From Paenibacillus sp. 1781tsa1 (lineage in GTDB: Bacteria; Bacillota; Bacilli; Paenibacillales; Paenibacillaceae): a DNA stretch of 64,000 nt. A model generated the notes under the pieces. It did no database searches. It saw only the letters and a list, made by a program, of their open reading frames with translations, and was not told the DNA's origin. The DNA lies in the NCBI RefSeq assembly GCF_024159265.1, contig NZ_JAMYWY010000001.1, forward strand, positions 6,200,001 through 6,264,000, given 5' to 3'. A program made the translations under genes and the position numbers. This document shows positions 25,244 through 33,938 of the stretch, in pieces. The stretch's first letter is position 1; each line of letters starts with the position of its first letter.

Positions 25244-25935
25244 CGCTTCTTCTCTCCCCCCAGCAAAAACGCAGCGTATTGCAAATCTTCCGGCGTTGTT
25301 AATTTGATATTCGTATAATTGCCTTCCACAACCTTGACCGACATACCCTGACGTTCAGCCAGCATGGCGTCATCTGTTCCCAGAAATCCGTCCTGCTCGG
25401 CTGATTCGTAGGCGGAGAGCAGGGAAGAAAGACGAAAAGCCTGCGGGGTTTGAATGCTCCACAGACTGCTACGATCTGGTGTCGCCGTAACGACTCCCTC
25501 CGCATTCACTTGTTTGATCGTATCCTTCACGGGAACCGCCAGTACAGCAGCTCCACCACTGGATGTGGCAGCCGCCATGCATCCCTTGATCTGCTCATGG
25601 TTCACAAAAGGACGTACCCCGTCGTGAACGAGAACCCAATCCGTCCCAAGTGCCTCAAGGCCTTTATGGACAGAATGTTGTCTCTCTTTCCCTCCGGGGA
25701 TAACACGGACACGTGAATCCAGTTGGTATTCTTTTACCCAATCCTGGCAGCGTTCAACATCTGCAGCTCCTGTGACCAGCACCATCTCGCGGATCTCGTC
25801 CAGCGCAGCAAATACCTCAAGCGTATGTATGAAAACGGGCTTGTCCTGCAGCAACAGAAACTGTTTGCTCTCGGTCGTCCCCATCCGGGTTCCGCGACCT
25901 GCTGCCACAATGACAACGCCCCACCCTTTATCCAT
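25240..25935 (-). CDS. ispD: 2-C-methyl-D-erythritol 4-phosphate cytidylyltransferase
   Basis: This 231-residue nucleotidyltransferase makes CDP-methylerythritol in the MEP pathway, the step before IspE and IspF. The CTP-binding motif VAAGRGTRMGTTESKQF lies near residues 10-26, with VLVHDGVRPFV and the later DRSSLWSIQTPQAF typical of IspD. It overlaps ispF and lies 82 bp after the YacL-like gene. Confidence 0.96.
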   Translation of the reverse strand: MDKGWGVVIVAAGRGTRMGTTESKQFLLLQDKPVFIHTLEVFAALDEIREMVLVTGAADVERCQDWVKEYQLDSRVRVIPGGKERQHSVHKGLEALGTDWVLVHDGVRPFVNHEQIKGCMAAATSSGGAAVLAVPVKDTIKQVNAEGVVTATPDRSSLWSIQTPQAFRLSSLLSAYESAEQDGFLGTDDAMLAERQGMSVKVVEGNYTNIKLTTPEDLQYAAFLLGGEKKR

Positions 25936-26017
25936 GCCGCAATCCCTGCCTTGTCTGTCAGTTTATCGTCCAAAGATATACAATATCATTCAACGATACA
26001 CTACCCATCATACCGCT

Positions 26018-27103
26018 TTATTGGGCTTTTTCCAACAGTTTAGGCTTGGCAAAAATCATTCGTCCCGCTGAAGTCTGCAACACACTGGTTACCAACACTT
26101 CCATCATCATGCCAATATACTCGCGTCCGCCCTCCACAACGATCATTGTGCCATCATCCAGATAGGCTACACCTTGACCATGCTCCTTGCCATCCTTGAT
26201 GATCTGCACCATGATCTCCTCACCTGGCAGAACAACCGGCTTCACCGCATTGGCGAGATCATTAATGTTTAACACAGATACACCCTGGAGTTCGCACACT
26301 TTGTTTAGGTTAAAGTCATTGGTGACCACTTTGCCCTGAAGCACTTTAGCCAGTTTGACAAGTTTGCTGTCCACCTCGGAAATTTCCTCGAAATCCCCTT
26401 CGTAGATGAGGACTTTTACATCGAGTTCCTTCTGGATTTTGTTCAAAATGTCCAGTCCACGCCGTCCTCTGTTCCGCTTGAGCAGATCCGATGAATCGGC
26501 AATATGCTGCAGCTCCTCCAGAACAAATTCCGGGATTACGATCGTACCTTCAATAAATCCGGTTTTGCATATGTCAGCGATACGCCCATCGATAATAACA
26601 CTGGTATCCAGAATTTTATGTTCTTCCATCCGTCTATCCTCGTCCACCTCGGGATGACCCCATCGCCCAGACATCCAGAAGGCCCCCAGATCGTCTTTCT
26701 TCGCCATGGCAAGGGTGTAGCCGGAATAAGCACTAATCACCGTTAGCGCCACTTGCAGCACTTCTCCTGCCGTTCCCATCCATCCCACAACAGGGTAGAG
26801 CAATAAGGCCACCAGCAACCCAGCAACGGTACCTGCGGCACCTGCAGCCAGTTCGTTCATAGGTACTTTTGCCAATGAATCGATTCCACTATGCAGCCTG
26901 TCTGCCATCAATGTTCCACCAATATTACATACAGCCATAAACATTACAGCTCCCAGCAGCGTCGATATACCAGCTCCCAGTAATCCTGCGGACTGAATCC
27001 ACTCCGCCATCCATGGGACCGATTTTCCTGCCAGATGATATGCCGTGTAGCCGAACCATGCACCGCACAATCCTGTAAAAGTTAAAATGCCTTTTTTCCA
27101 CAT
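26018..27103 (-). CDS. YacL-like membrane PIN/TRAM-domain protein
   Basis: This ~361-residue protein has about four transmembrane helices in its first 140 residues, then a PIN nuclease-like domain (HKILDTSVIIDGRIADI, EFVLEELQHIADS, RGRRGLDILN and VVTNDFNLNKV, with the expected acidic residues) and a C-terminal TRAM domain (GEEIMVQIIKDGKEHGQGVAYLDDGTMIVVEGG). The soluble part is very close to B. subtilis YacL; the membrane part is more divergent. The frame is open to 27238, but the ATG at 27103 after AAGGAGG is the likely start. It lies upstream of ispD, with disA and pssA beyond it. The molecular role is not established. Confidence 0.88.
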   Translation of the reverse strand: MWKKGILTFTGLCGAWFGYTAYHLAGKSVPWMAEWIQSAGLLGAGISTLLGAVMFMAVCNIGGTLMADRLHSGIDSLAKVPMNELAAGAAGTVAGLLVALLLYPVVGWMGTAGEVLQVALTVISAYSGYTLAMAKKDDLGAFWMSGRWGHPEVDEDRRMEEHKILDTSVIIDGRIADICKTGFIEGTIVIPEFVLEELQHIADSSDLLKRNRGRRGLDILNKIQKELDVKVLIYEGDFEEISEVDSKLVKLAKVLQGKVVTNDFNLNKVCELQGVSVLNINDLANAVKPVVLPGEEIMVQIIKDGKEHGQGVAYLDDGTMIVVEGGREYIGMMMEVLVTSVLQTSAGRMIFAKPKLLEKAQ

Positions 27104-27213
27104 TAGTCCCTGCACCTCCTTCAATGTATCTTGATCTTGATATCCAGTATGATCCAATTCCTGAATTGCTAATCCCTTCCGGAAGAACTTTTTGGAAATG
27201 TTGCAATCGTCAG

Positions 27214-27243
27214 TTGAAAGTAGGTAAATTATTGGCATATAAT
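27214..27243 (+). promoter_or_regulatory. Promoter of the small plus-strand gene
   Basis: TTGAAA, an 18-bp spacer and a perfect TATAAT lie on the plus strand 34 bp before the start codon at 27277. This leaves a short leader of ~27 nt. Confidence 0.72.
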
Positions 27244-27276
27244 GAATTCAATTCATATCCCGAGGTGAGTGGCAAA

Positions 27277-27672
27277 ATGAGTACGCTAAGTTTACAGGCT
27301 TTCCAGGATCAAGTTTCTGAACTGTTGCTGCGTCATCGCAGCCTGATTGATGTACTGTCCAAAACGGGACAAGCCGGAGCGTCTGTTAACCGTGCCGTGT
27401 CCAAAGCCATTACCGAATGCGGCTGCATCGAGCTGCACGCCACCAAGCAGAAATATGCCCCGGAGAGCGACATCGCTCAAACCAAGGGTTTGCTGGAAAC
27501 GCATGTGGAGGGTGAGTTGTGTGAGAACTGCAGAGAGGTCATTAGCTCTGAGCTAGGGCGGAACCTGTTCTACATGTCGGCTCTCTGCAATCTGCTGGAC
27601 ATTAACATGGAAGAGGTCGTAAATCACGAATCACAGAAGTGTTCAACGTTAGGGATGTTTAATCTGTCGTAA
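27277..27672 (+). CDS. Uncharacterised small all-helical protein with CxC and CxxC motifs
   Basis: This 131-residue protein is not one I can name with confidence. It is predicted mostly helical. It has a CxC pair at Cys48/Cys50 (ECGCIELHA), a CxxC pair at Cys82/Cys85 (LCENCREV) and further cysteines at 104 and 122. The segment ELGRNLFYMSALCNLLDINMEEV loosely resembles the last helices of MazG-like pyrophosphohydrolases, but the usual acidic metal ligands are not all there. The ATG follows CGAGGTGAG. It is divergent from the yacL-like gene and convergent with pssA, with its own promoter and a shared terminator. Confidence 0.85.
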   Translation: MSTLSLQAFQDQVSELLLRHRSLIDVLSKTGQAGASVNRAVSKAITECGCIELHATKQKYAPESDIAQTKGLLETHVEGELCENCREVISSELGRNLFYMSALCNLLDINMEEVVNHESQKCSTLGMFNLS

Positions 27673-27729
27673 GAAGATATGTATGTCGTTCGCAAGGGTT
27701 TCTTTTACCGTAAATAGATCTGAATAAAC

Positions 27730-27776
27730 AAAAAGCACGCATTCTCCAGTTCAGGAGAGTACGTGCTTTCTTTGTA
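27730..27776. terminator. Bidirectional terminator between the small gene and pssA
   Basis: AAAGCACG at 27732-27739 pairs with CGTGCTTT at 27762-27769, with an inner CTCC/GGAG stem. T-rich sequence follows on the plus strand and A-rich sequence precedes it, so it can serve both converging genes. Confidence 0.82.
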
Positions 27777-27798
27777 TATTGTCTGTCACCAATGTTAC

Positions 27799-28530
27799 TT
27801 AACGATCGGAAGGACGTGAAGATTTCTCATCCTTGCGCTTTTTCGCCCGACTACGCGAGGCCGCTGTTCGCACGTTATGCTTCATCCCATACAAGGCGTA
27901 TAACACCAGCGGAATAAAAATCAATTTGGATAACTGCTCCGGGAAAATCACGGCTACGGCTATCGCAAATAACACAACCCATGGGGCAATCCAGATTGCC
28001 TTACGCGGCAAACCAACCTTTTTGAAATTGGGATACTTAAGCGAACTCACCATCAGGTATGATAACAGCAACGTAGCAATCATCATGCTGACCGGACCGA
28101 TATCCTTGTTAAACAAGGACAATGTGGCCAACACTCCGCCGGCTGCCGGAATCGGCAAACCTGTGAAGTACCCGGGGATTCCCGGACGAACATTAAACCG
28201 GGCAAGACGAATGGCTCCACAGATCGGAAAAGCCGCTGTTGCGATCCAGGCGAGAATCGGCATCGAATCTTGAAACGACACCATAAATATGATCAGGGCT
28301 GGTGCTGCACCAAAGGAAACCATATCAGACAAGGAATCCAGTTCTTTGCCGAATTCGCTTTGGGCATTGAGTGCACGTGCCACTCTGCCATCCAGACCAT
28401 CCAGCAGCATCGCTACAATGACCATAATGGCAGCCAAACTGTAATTTCCATCAATCGCAAGCAAAATTGCCATCATTCCAAGAAACAGATTACCCAGGGT
28501 AAAGAGATTCGGAATGAATCTGGTTAGCAT
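27799..28530 (-). CDS. pssA: CDP-diacylglycerol-serine O-phosphatidyltransferase
   Basis: This 243-residue membrane protein makes phosphatidylserine from CDP-diacylglycerol and serine, the precursor of phosphatidylethanolamine. The CDP-alcohol phosphatidyltransferase signature is complete: DGLDGRVARALNAQSEFGKELDSLSD near residues 44-70, with the catalytic aspartates. Several transmembrane helices follow, and the C-terminal tail is highly basic. It lies 45 bp after disA on the same strand, so it is probably co-transcribed with radA-disA. I do not recall pssA at this place in B. subtilis. Confidence 0.93.
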   Translation of the reverse strand: MLTRFIPNLFTLGNLFLGMMAILLAIDGNYSLAAIMVIVAMLLDGLDGRVARALNAQSEFGKELDSLSDMVSFGAAPALIIFMVSFQDSMPILAWIATAAFPICGAIRLARFNVRPGIPGYFTGLPIPAAGGVLATLSLFNKDIGPVSMMIATLLLSYLMVSSLKYPNFKKVGLPRKAIWIAPWVVLFAIAVAVIFPEQLSKLIFIPLVLYALYGMKHNVRTAASRSRAKKRKDEKSSRPSDR

Positions 28531-28575
28531 CGTTGTTTCACCTCATCCATTTCAAGCCTTTATATAGGCAAACCC

Positions 28576-29652
28576 TTACATCTGCCTGTCGATAAACATC
28601 TGCTCCTGCAAACGTTTGAGGCCTTCCTTAATGGTCCGGGCACGAACTTCACCAATACCGTCCACTTCGTCCAGTTCTTCAATTGTAGCCATAATAACAT
28701 GAGGCAATTGTTCGAATTGATCCACCAGGTTATGGATAATGACATTGGGCAGGCGGGGGATCTTATTTAATACCCGGAATCCACGAGGTGCAACCGAATC
28801 CTCTGAAGTGGCCGCTGATGAAGGATAACCGAGCAGACGGACAATATGGTGTGCATCCAGCAATTCATCGTCCGACAATCTTTTCAGTCCCACGATAATT
28901 TCACGGATTTTGTCATCACTGTCGTCACGGGCATAGTCTTTATACAGCAACCAGGCTTCTTCTTCCGTTGTACCCACAAGCTCTTCCATTTGCATGGAAA
29001 TGAGTCGTCCCTCATTCCCGAGTTCATGAATGTATCGTTTGATCTCCGTTTTGATCCGCATCACCATTTCGGTACGCTGAATCACATTAACCACTTCAGG
29101 AATCGTCACCAGTTCCTCAAATTCAGAGGCGCTCAGATTTGTAAGGGACTGTGTTAATACAGCTTTGTATTTCTCCAGGGTTTGAATCGCTTGATTCGCT
29201 TTGGTCAAAATAACCCCGATTTCCTTGAGGGAATAACGAAGTGTTCCCTGATACAAGGTAATGATATTCCGGCGCTGTGATATGGATACGACCAATTTAC
29301 CCGTTTGCTTTGCTACACGCTCTGCCGTCCGGTGACGAATCCCCGTCTCTGATGAAGAGATCGAAGAGTCCGGGATTAACTGGGTATTGGCGTAAAGAAT
29401 ACGCTTCAGATCTTCGCTAAGAATGATGGCACCATCCATCTTGGCGAGTTCGTACAGATAGTTGGGGGAGAAATCACAGTTAATCGAGAATCCCCCATCC
29501 ACCACTTCCATGACTTCAGGGCTGTATCCTACAACAAGCAGTGCGCCCGTCTTGGCGCGCAGCACATTTTCCAGACCTTCGCGGAAAGGTGTACCTGGTG
29601 CGATCAGCCTTAATAATTCATTCATATTATCCAGTTGGCTCGAATCTTTCAT
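28576..29652 (-). CDS. disA: DNA integrity scanning protein, diadenylate cyclase DisA
   Basis: This 358-residue protein makes the second messenger c-di-AMP while scanning DNA. The DAC domain has the catalytic DGA at residues 73-75 and RHR at 106-108 (GIRHRTAERV). A helical linker follows and the C-terminal helix-hairpin-helix DNA-binding domain shows ELDEVDGIGEVRARTIKEGL. Length matches the family. It begins 14 bp after radA; RadA is known to restrain DisA activity in B. subtilis. pssA follows. Confidence 0.97.
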   Translation of the reverse strand: MKDSSQLDNMNELLRLIAPGTPFREGLENVLRAKTGALLVVGYSPEVMEVVDGGFSINCDFSPNYLYELAKMDGAIILSEDLKRILYANTQLIPDSSISSSETGIRHRTAERVAKQTGKLVVSISQRRNIITLYQGTLRYSLKEIGVILTKANQAIQTLEKYKAVLTQSLTNLSASEFEELVTIPEVVNVIQRTEMVMRIKTEIKRYIHELGNEGRLISMQMEELVGTTEEEAWLLYKDYARDDSDDKIREIIVGLKRLSDDELLDAHHIVRLLGYPSSAATSEDSVAPRGFRVLNKIPRLPNVIIHNLVDQFEQLPHVIMATIEELDEVDGIGEVRARTIKEGLKRLQEQMFIDRQM

Positions 29653-29665
29653 CTTGTTATGCCCC

Positions 29666-31033
29666 CTAATCTAAAGCAACCGCTAGTGCATCTGCCACGG
29701 TATTCACACCGATCAGTTGTATCCCGCGAGGATGTTTCCAGCCCTTTAAGCTTTTTTCTGGTAAAATGACACGCTTGAAGCCCAGCTTCGCGGCTTCCTT
29801 CACTCGTTGTTCGGCTCGTGATACGGCTCGAACTTCACCTGTGAGACCGATCTCGCCAAAGATGACGTCATCCGGCTTGGTCGGTACATCTCTCAAGCTG
29901 GATGCAATGCTGACCGCAACCGCCAAATCTACCGCGGGCTCATCGAGCCTTACTCCACCAGCCACGTTAAGATATGCATCCTGGGTTTGTAAAAACATGC
30001 CCATCCGCTTCTCCAGCACTGCAATGATCAGATTTAATCGATGCAGGTCTACCCCTGTTGCCATACGGCGTGGAGAAGGGAAATGGGTGGTCGAGATCAA
30101 CGCCTGCAATTCCACGAGCAGAGGACGTGTGCCCTCCATACTGGCAACTACCGTAGAACCCGCTACACCCAGTGGGCGTTCCGACAAAAACAGTTCAGAC
30201 GGGTTGCCCACCTCACGAAGTCCATCCTCGCCCATTTCAAAAATGCCAATCTCATTGGTGGAACCAAAACGGTTCTTCACCGCACGCAGCAGGCGATACG
30301 TATGATGGCGTTCGCCTTCAAAATAAAGCACGCAATCCACCATATGTTCTAACATACGTGGACCGGCAATGGCACCTTCTTTGGTAACATGCCCCACAAG
30401 AACCGTTGCAATGCCTCTGCCTTTGGCAATCCGCATGAACCTTGACGTACATTCCCTTACCTGTGCTACACTACCTGGCGCACTGGTAACTTCGGGAAGA
30501 TACACCGTCTGAATGGAGTCGATGACAAGAAAATGCGGCTGGATCTGATCCACCGCTTCCTCTACACGTTCCATATTGGTTTCACACAGCACATACAACT
30601 CGGCAGAGAGTGCCCCGAGACGATCCGCCCGCAATTTGGTTTGCTTGACTGATTCCTCACCTGAAACATATAACACACGTAGACCCGAATGCGTCAAAGC
30701 ATGGGACGTCTGCAACATCAACGTTGATTTACCGATACCTGGGTCTCCACCCACCAGAACGAGTGAACCTGGAACGATTCCGCCACCCAATACCCGGTTC
30801 AACTCTCCGATTCCAGTCTGTACACGCGGTTCCTGACCGCTATCTATATCTATGATAGGAAGCGGTTTATCTTTACTGTCAAACAGAGGAGAATTTCTCC
30901 CTTGTGTTTTGACCACCGTCTCTGTTTCTTCCACCATTGAATTCCATGACTGACAACCCGGACACTTGCCGTACCACTTGGGGGCTTCATAGCCGCATTC
31001 CGTACATTGAAACTTGGTTTTAACTTTGGCCAC
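29666..31033 (-). CDS. radA: DNA repair protein RadA
   Basis: This ~455-residue RecA-like ATPase acts as a helicase in recombination intermediate processing. It has an N-terminal zinc finger (Cys10, Cys13, Cys24, Cys27), the Walker A GGDPGIGKST near 95-104, the RadA-specific KNRFGSTNEIG motif and a C-terminal Lon-like domain ending in LKGWKHPRG. The frame is open to 31096, but the GTG at 31033 after AGGAG gives MAKVKTKFQCTECGY, the family start. It lies between clpC and disA with a terminator and probable promoter upstream. Confidence 0.96.
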   Translation of the reverse strand: MAKVKTKFQCTECGYEAPKWYGKCPGCQSWNSMVEETETVVKTQGRNSPLFDSKDKPLPIIDIDSGQEPRVQTGIGELNRVLGGGIVPGSLVLVGGDPGIGKSTLMLQTSHALTHSGLRVLYVSGEESVKQTKLRADRLGALSAELYVLCETNMERVEEAVDQIQPHFLVIDSIQTVYLPEVTSAPGSVAQVRECTSRFMRIAKGRGIATVLVGHVTKEGAIAGPRMLEHMVDCVLYFEGERHHTYRLLRAVKNRFGSTNEIGIFEMGEDGLREVGNPSELFLSERPLGVAGSTVVASMEGTRPLLVELQALISTTHFPSPRRMATGVDLHRLNLIIAVLEKRMGMFLQTQDAYLNVAGGVRLDEPAVDLAVAVSIASSLRDVPTKPDDVIFGEIGLTGEVRAVSRAEQRVKEAAKLGFKRVILPEKSLKGWKHPRGIQLIGVNTVADALAVALD

Positions 31034-31122
31034 TTCAGCACTCCTATAATTTAGTTTTATAACAGCATTTTGCATTATTCGACGAATTTTGCCCAAACTC
31101 CCTGACGTGCAGGGTTACTAAA

Positions 31123-31152
31123 AGTTTACCATTGTTTGAGATTTTTCGTAAA
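31123..31152 (-). promoter_or_regulatory. Possible promoter of radA-disA-pssA
   Basis: TTTACG, an 18-bp spacer and TAAACT lie in the 260-bp gap between clpC and radA, after the clpC terminator. The match is moderate. I see nothing else in the gap. Confidence 0.45.
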
Positions 31153-31213
31153 GGATTATCGCAAACTTTACACATGTTCCTGACATAATCATGTCCGTCT
31201 TCTGTCCAAAATG

Positions 31214-31248
31214 CAAAAAATCCTCCCCGGCCGAAGCCGAGAAGGATT
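31214..31248 (-). terminator. Rho-independent terminator of the ctsR-clpC operon
   Basis: AATCCTTCTCGGC and GCCGGGGAGGATT pair (with G-U) around a TTCG tetraloop and are followed by TTTTTT on the minus strand, ~45 bp after the clpC stop. Confidence 0.9.
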
Positions 31249-31293
31249 ATGAATCAATACAAGCTGAAGTTCATCTCCATAGCTTGCTACATA

Positions 31294-33756
31294 TTATTTG
31301 GTTTCGATTTCCTCATTAGAAGGAACAATCACGTCTTTTTTCGTTACAGACAGTGCTCCGTTCTCTTCGTCAATGAGTAATGAATCGCCCTTGGTTACGT
31401 TACCTGTAAGCAGCTCTTCAGACAATTTGTCCTCGATATGCTTCTGAATCGCCCGACGAAGCGGACGCGCACCGTAAGCTGGATCGAAGCCGGCTTTGGC
31501 CAGGAAATCCTTGGCATTGTCGGTGAGTTCGAAGTCAACCTCGTATTCACGCAGTCGTTTGCGAAGCTCTTCACTCATGAGGGTAACAATCTCTGCAATG
31601 TGTTTCTGTTCCAGAGAGTGGAATACGATAATTTCATCAATCCGGTTAAGGAACTCTGGACGGAAGCTTTTCTTCAGCTCATCCATGACTTTACCCTTCA
31701 TGTTATCATAATCCGCACCTGCATCCACAACTGCTGTGAAGCCCAGTGTAGAGTTACGTTTGATCGCTTCAGCACCCACGTTGGATGTCAGGATAATCAG
31801 CGTATTCCGGAAGTCAACAACGCGACCTTTGGAATCCGTTAGACGACCATCCTCAAGCACTTGCAGCAAGATATTGAATACTTCCGGATGTGCTTTCTCG
31901 ATTTCATCGAGCAGGACAACGGAATATGGTTTGCGACGAACTTTCTCTGTCAGCTGGCCACCTTCTTCATATCCAACATATCCTGGAGGCGCTCCGACGA
32001 GTCGGGAAGTCGAATGCTTCTCACCATATTCGGACATATCAATACGGATTACTGCATTTTCATCGCCAAACATCGCTTCAGCCAGAGCACGAGCAAGTTC
32101 TGTTTTACCTACCCCTGTAGGACCGAGGAAGATAAATGAACCCATCGGACGTTTTGGATCTTTCAATCCAGCACGTGCACGACGAACCGCACGACTGACC
32201 GACTTCACAGCCTCATCCTGGCCGATAACACGTTCATGCAGAATCGATTCCAGATTCATCAGGCGCTGCGTCTCTTCTTCTTTCAGCTTGTTCACCGGAA
32301 TTCCTGTCCAGTTGGCTACCACTTGTGCGATATCCTCAGGTGTTACTTCGGAATCCGTGCGACCTTGTTTTTCTTTCCATTGATTCTTCGTTACATCCAG
32401 CTCTTCACGGATTTTTTGTTCCGTATCACGCAGAGCGGCTGCTTTTTCGAACTCCTGGCTTTGAACTGCAGCGTCTTTTTCCTTGCGAATATCTTCCAGA
32501 CGGCTTTCCAGTTGTTTCAGGTTTGGTGGGATCGTGTAAGAGTTCAATCTTACTTTGGAACCCGCCTCGTCAATCAGGTCAATCGCTTTGTCTGGCAGGA
32601 AACGGTCTGTGATGTAACGGTCAGACAGCTTAACCGCCTGCACAATCGCTTCATCCGTAATTTTCACGCGGTGATGCGCCTCATAACGGTCACGCAAGCC
32701 GTGCAAAATTTGAATCGCTTCTTCCGGAGAAGGCTGATCTACAGTAATCGGTTGGAAACGACGCTCAAGCGCTGCATCCTTCTCGATGTATTTGCGATAT
32801 TCATCCAGTGTTGTCGCACCGATACATTGCAATTCTCCACGGGCCAGAGCCGGTTTCAAAATATTAGAAGCATCGATGGCACCTTCAGCTCCGCCTGCGC
32901 CAATCAAGGTATGCAATTCGTCAATGAACAGGACAATGTTACCTGCTTGGCGAATCTCATCCATGATTTTTTTCAGACGATCTTCGAACTCACCACGATA
33001 TTTGGTTCCAGCAACTACTGAACCCATGTCCAGAGTCATTACACGTTTGTCACGCAATGTTTCCGGAATCTCATTCGCAATGATTTTTTGTGCAAGTCCT
33101 TCAGCAATCGCTGTTTTACCTACACCTGGCTCACCGATCAATACGGGGTTGTTCTTGGTACGACGGCTGAGCACCTGAATGACACGCTCAATTTCTTTGC
33201 TACGCCCAATGACTGGGTCAAGGTTATTCTCTCTGGCGTATGCCGTGAGGTCACGTGCCAGACTGTCCAGTGTTGGTGTGCTGACATTGGCAGGTGTTCC
33301 ATTATGGCTGGATACAGCTTCACTGCTGCCAAGCAACTGTAACACTTGTTGACGTGCTTTGTTCAGGCTGATACCCAGGTTATTGAGCACACGTGCTGCA
33401 ACACCCTCGCCTTCACGAATCAATCCGAGCAGGATATGCTCTGTGCCTACATAGGTATGGCCCAATTTACGAGCTTCATCCATAGACAGTTCAATTACTT
33501 TTTTCGCACGTGGCGTATATGCAATGTTGGTAGGTTGCTCTTGGCCGCGGCCAATCAGCGTTTCTACTTCATCCTGAATTTTTTCCAATCCGAGTCCCAG
33601 GCCGATCAGTGCTTTGGCTGCGATGCCTTCGCCTTCACGAATGAGGCCGAGCAAAATATGCTCAGTACCGATGTTATTATGACCGAGACGGACAGCTTCT
33701 TCCTGCGCGAGTGCGAGCACCTTTTGGGCCCGTTCCGTAAATCTTCCAAACATCAT
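31294..33756 (-). CDS. clpC: ATP-dependent Clp protease ATPase subunit ClpC
   Basis: This ~820-residue AAA+ unfoldase partners with ClpP and, with McsB as adaptor/kinase, degrades arginine-phosphorylated proteins. It has two N-terminal Clp repeats (MFGRFTERAQKVLALA and YTPRAKKVIELSMDEA), D1 Walker A GEPGVGKTA, a UVR-type middle segment (EKDAAVQSQEFEKAAALRD) and D2 Walker A GPTGVGKTE. The frame is open to 33921, but the ATG pair at 33756/33753 after GGAGGTGCAGGAG matches Bacillus ClpC (MMFGRF). It is the last gene of the ctsR operon. Confidence 0.97.
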   Translation of the reverse strand: MMFGRFTERAQKVLALAQEEAVRLGHNNIGTEHILLGLIREGEGIAAKALIGLGLGLEKIQDEVETLIGRGQEQPTNIAYTPRAKKVIELSMDEARKLGHTYVGTEHILLGLIREGEGVAARVLNNLGISLNKARQQVLQLLGSSEAVSSHNGTPANVSTPTLDSLARDLTAYARENNLDPVIGRSKEIERVIQVLSRRTKNNPVLIGEPGVGKTAIAEGLAQKIIANEIPETLRDKRVMTLDMGSVVAGTKYRGEFEDRLKKIMDEIRQAGNIVLFIDELHTLIGAGGAEGAIDASNILKPALARGELQCIGATTLDEYRKYIEKDAALERRFQPITVDQPSPEEAIQILHGLRDRYEAHHRVKITDEAIVQAVKLSDRYITDRFLPDKAIDLIDEAGSKVRLNSYTIPPNLKQLESRLEDIRKEKDAAVQSQEFEKAAALRDTEQKIREELDVTKNQWKEKQGRTDSEVTPEDIAQVVANWTGIPVNKLKEEETQRLMNLESILHERVIGQDEAVKSVSRAVRRARAGLKDPKRPMGSFIFLGPTGVGKTELARALAEAMFGDENAVIRIDMSEYGEKHSTSRLVGAPPGYVGYEEGGQLTEKVRRKPYSVVLLDEIEKAHPEVFNILLQVLEDGRLTDSKGRVVDFRNTLIILTSNVGAEAIKRNSTLGFTAVVDAGADYDNMKGKVMDELKKSFRPEFLNRIDEIIVFHSLEQKHIAEIVTLMSEELRKRLREYEVDFELTDNAKDFLAKAGFDPAYGARPLRRAIQKHIEDKLSEELLTGNVTKGDSLLIDEENGALSVTKKDVIVPSNEEIETK

Positions 33757-33879
33757 ATCTCCTGCACCTCCATGGTTTTGGATAAAACGAGGGTTCCAAA
33801 CCATCCCCGTCGTATTCTTCATATCATTTTTGTTTGCAGCCGTGCTGCGAATAAAGTCATTCGGCATTCGTACATGCCT

Positions 33880-33904
33880 TATTATATAAAAGCCGCAATG
33901 CGGC
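33880..33904 (-). other. Hairpin with short T-tract between mcsB and clpC
   Basis: GCCGCA and TGCGGC form a 6-bp hairpin followed on the minus strand by TTTTATATAAT, inside the 182-bp gap between mcsB and clpC. It resembles a weak terminator or processing site that could set the clpC to mcsAB ratio; this is inference. Confidence 0.4.
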
Positions 33905-33938
33905 ATGAAACCATAATTCAATACAATATCAGGCTAAG

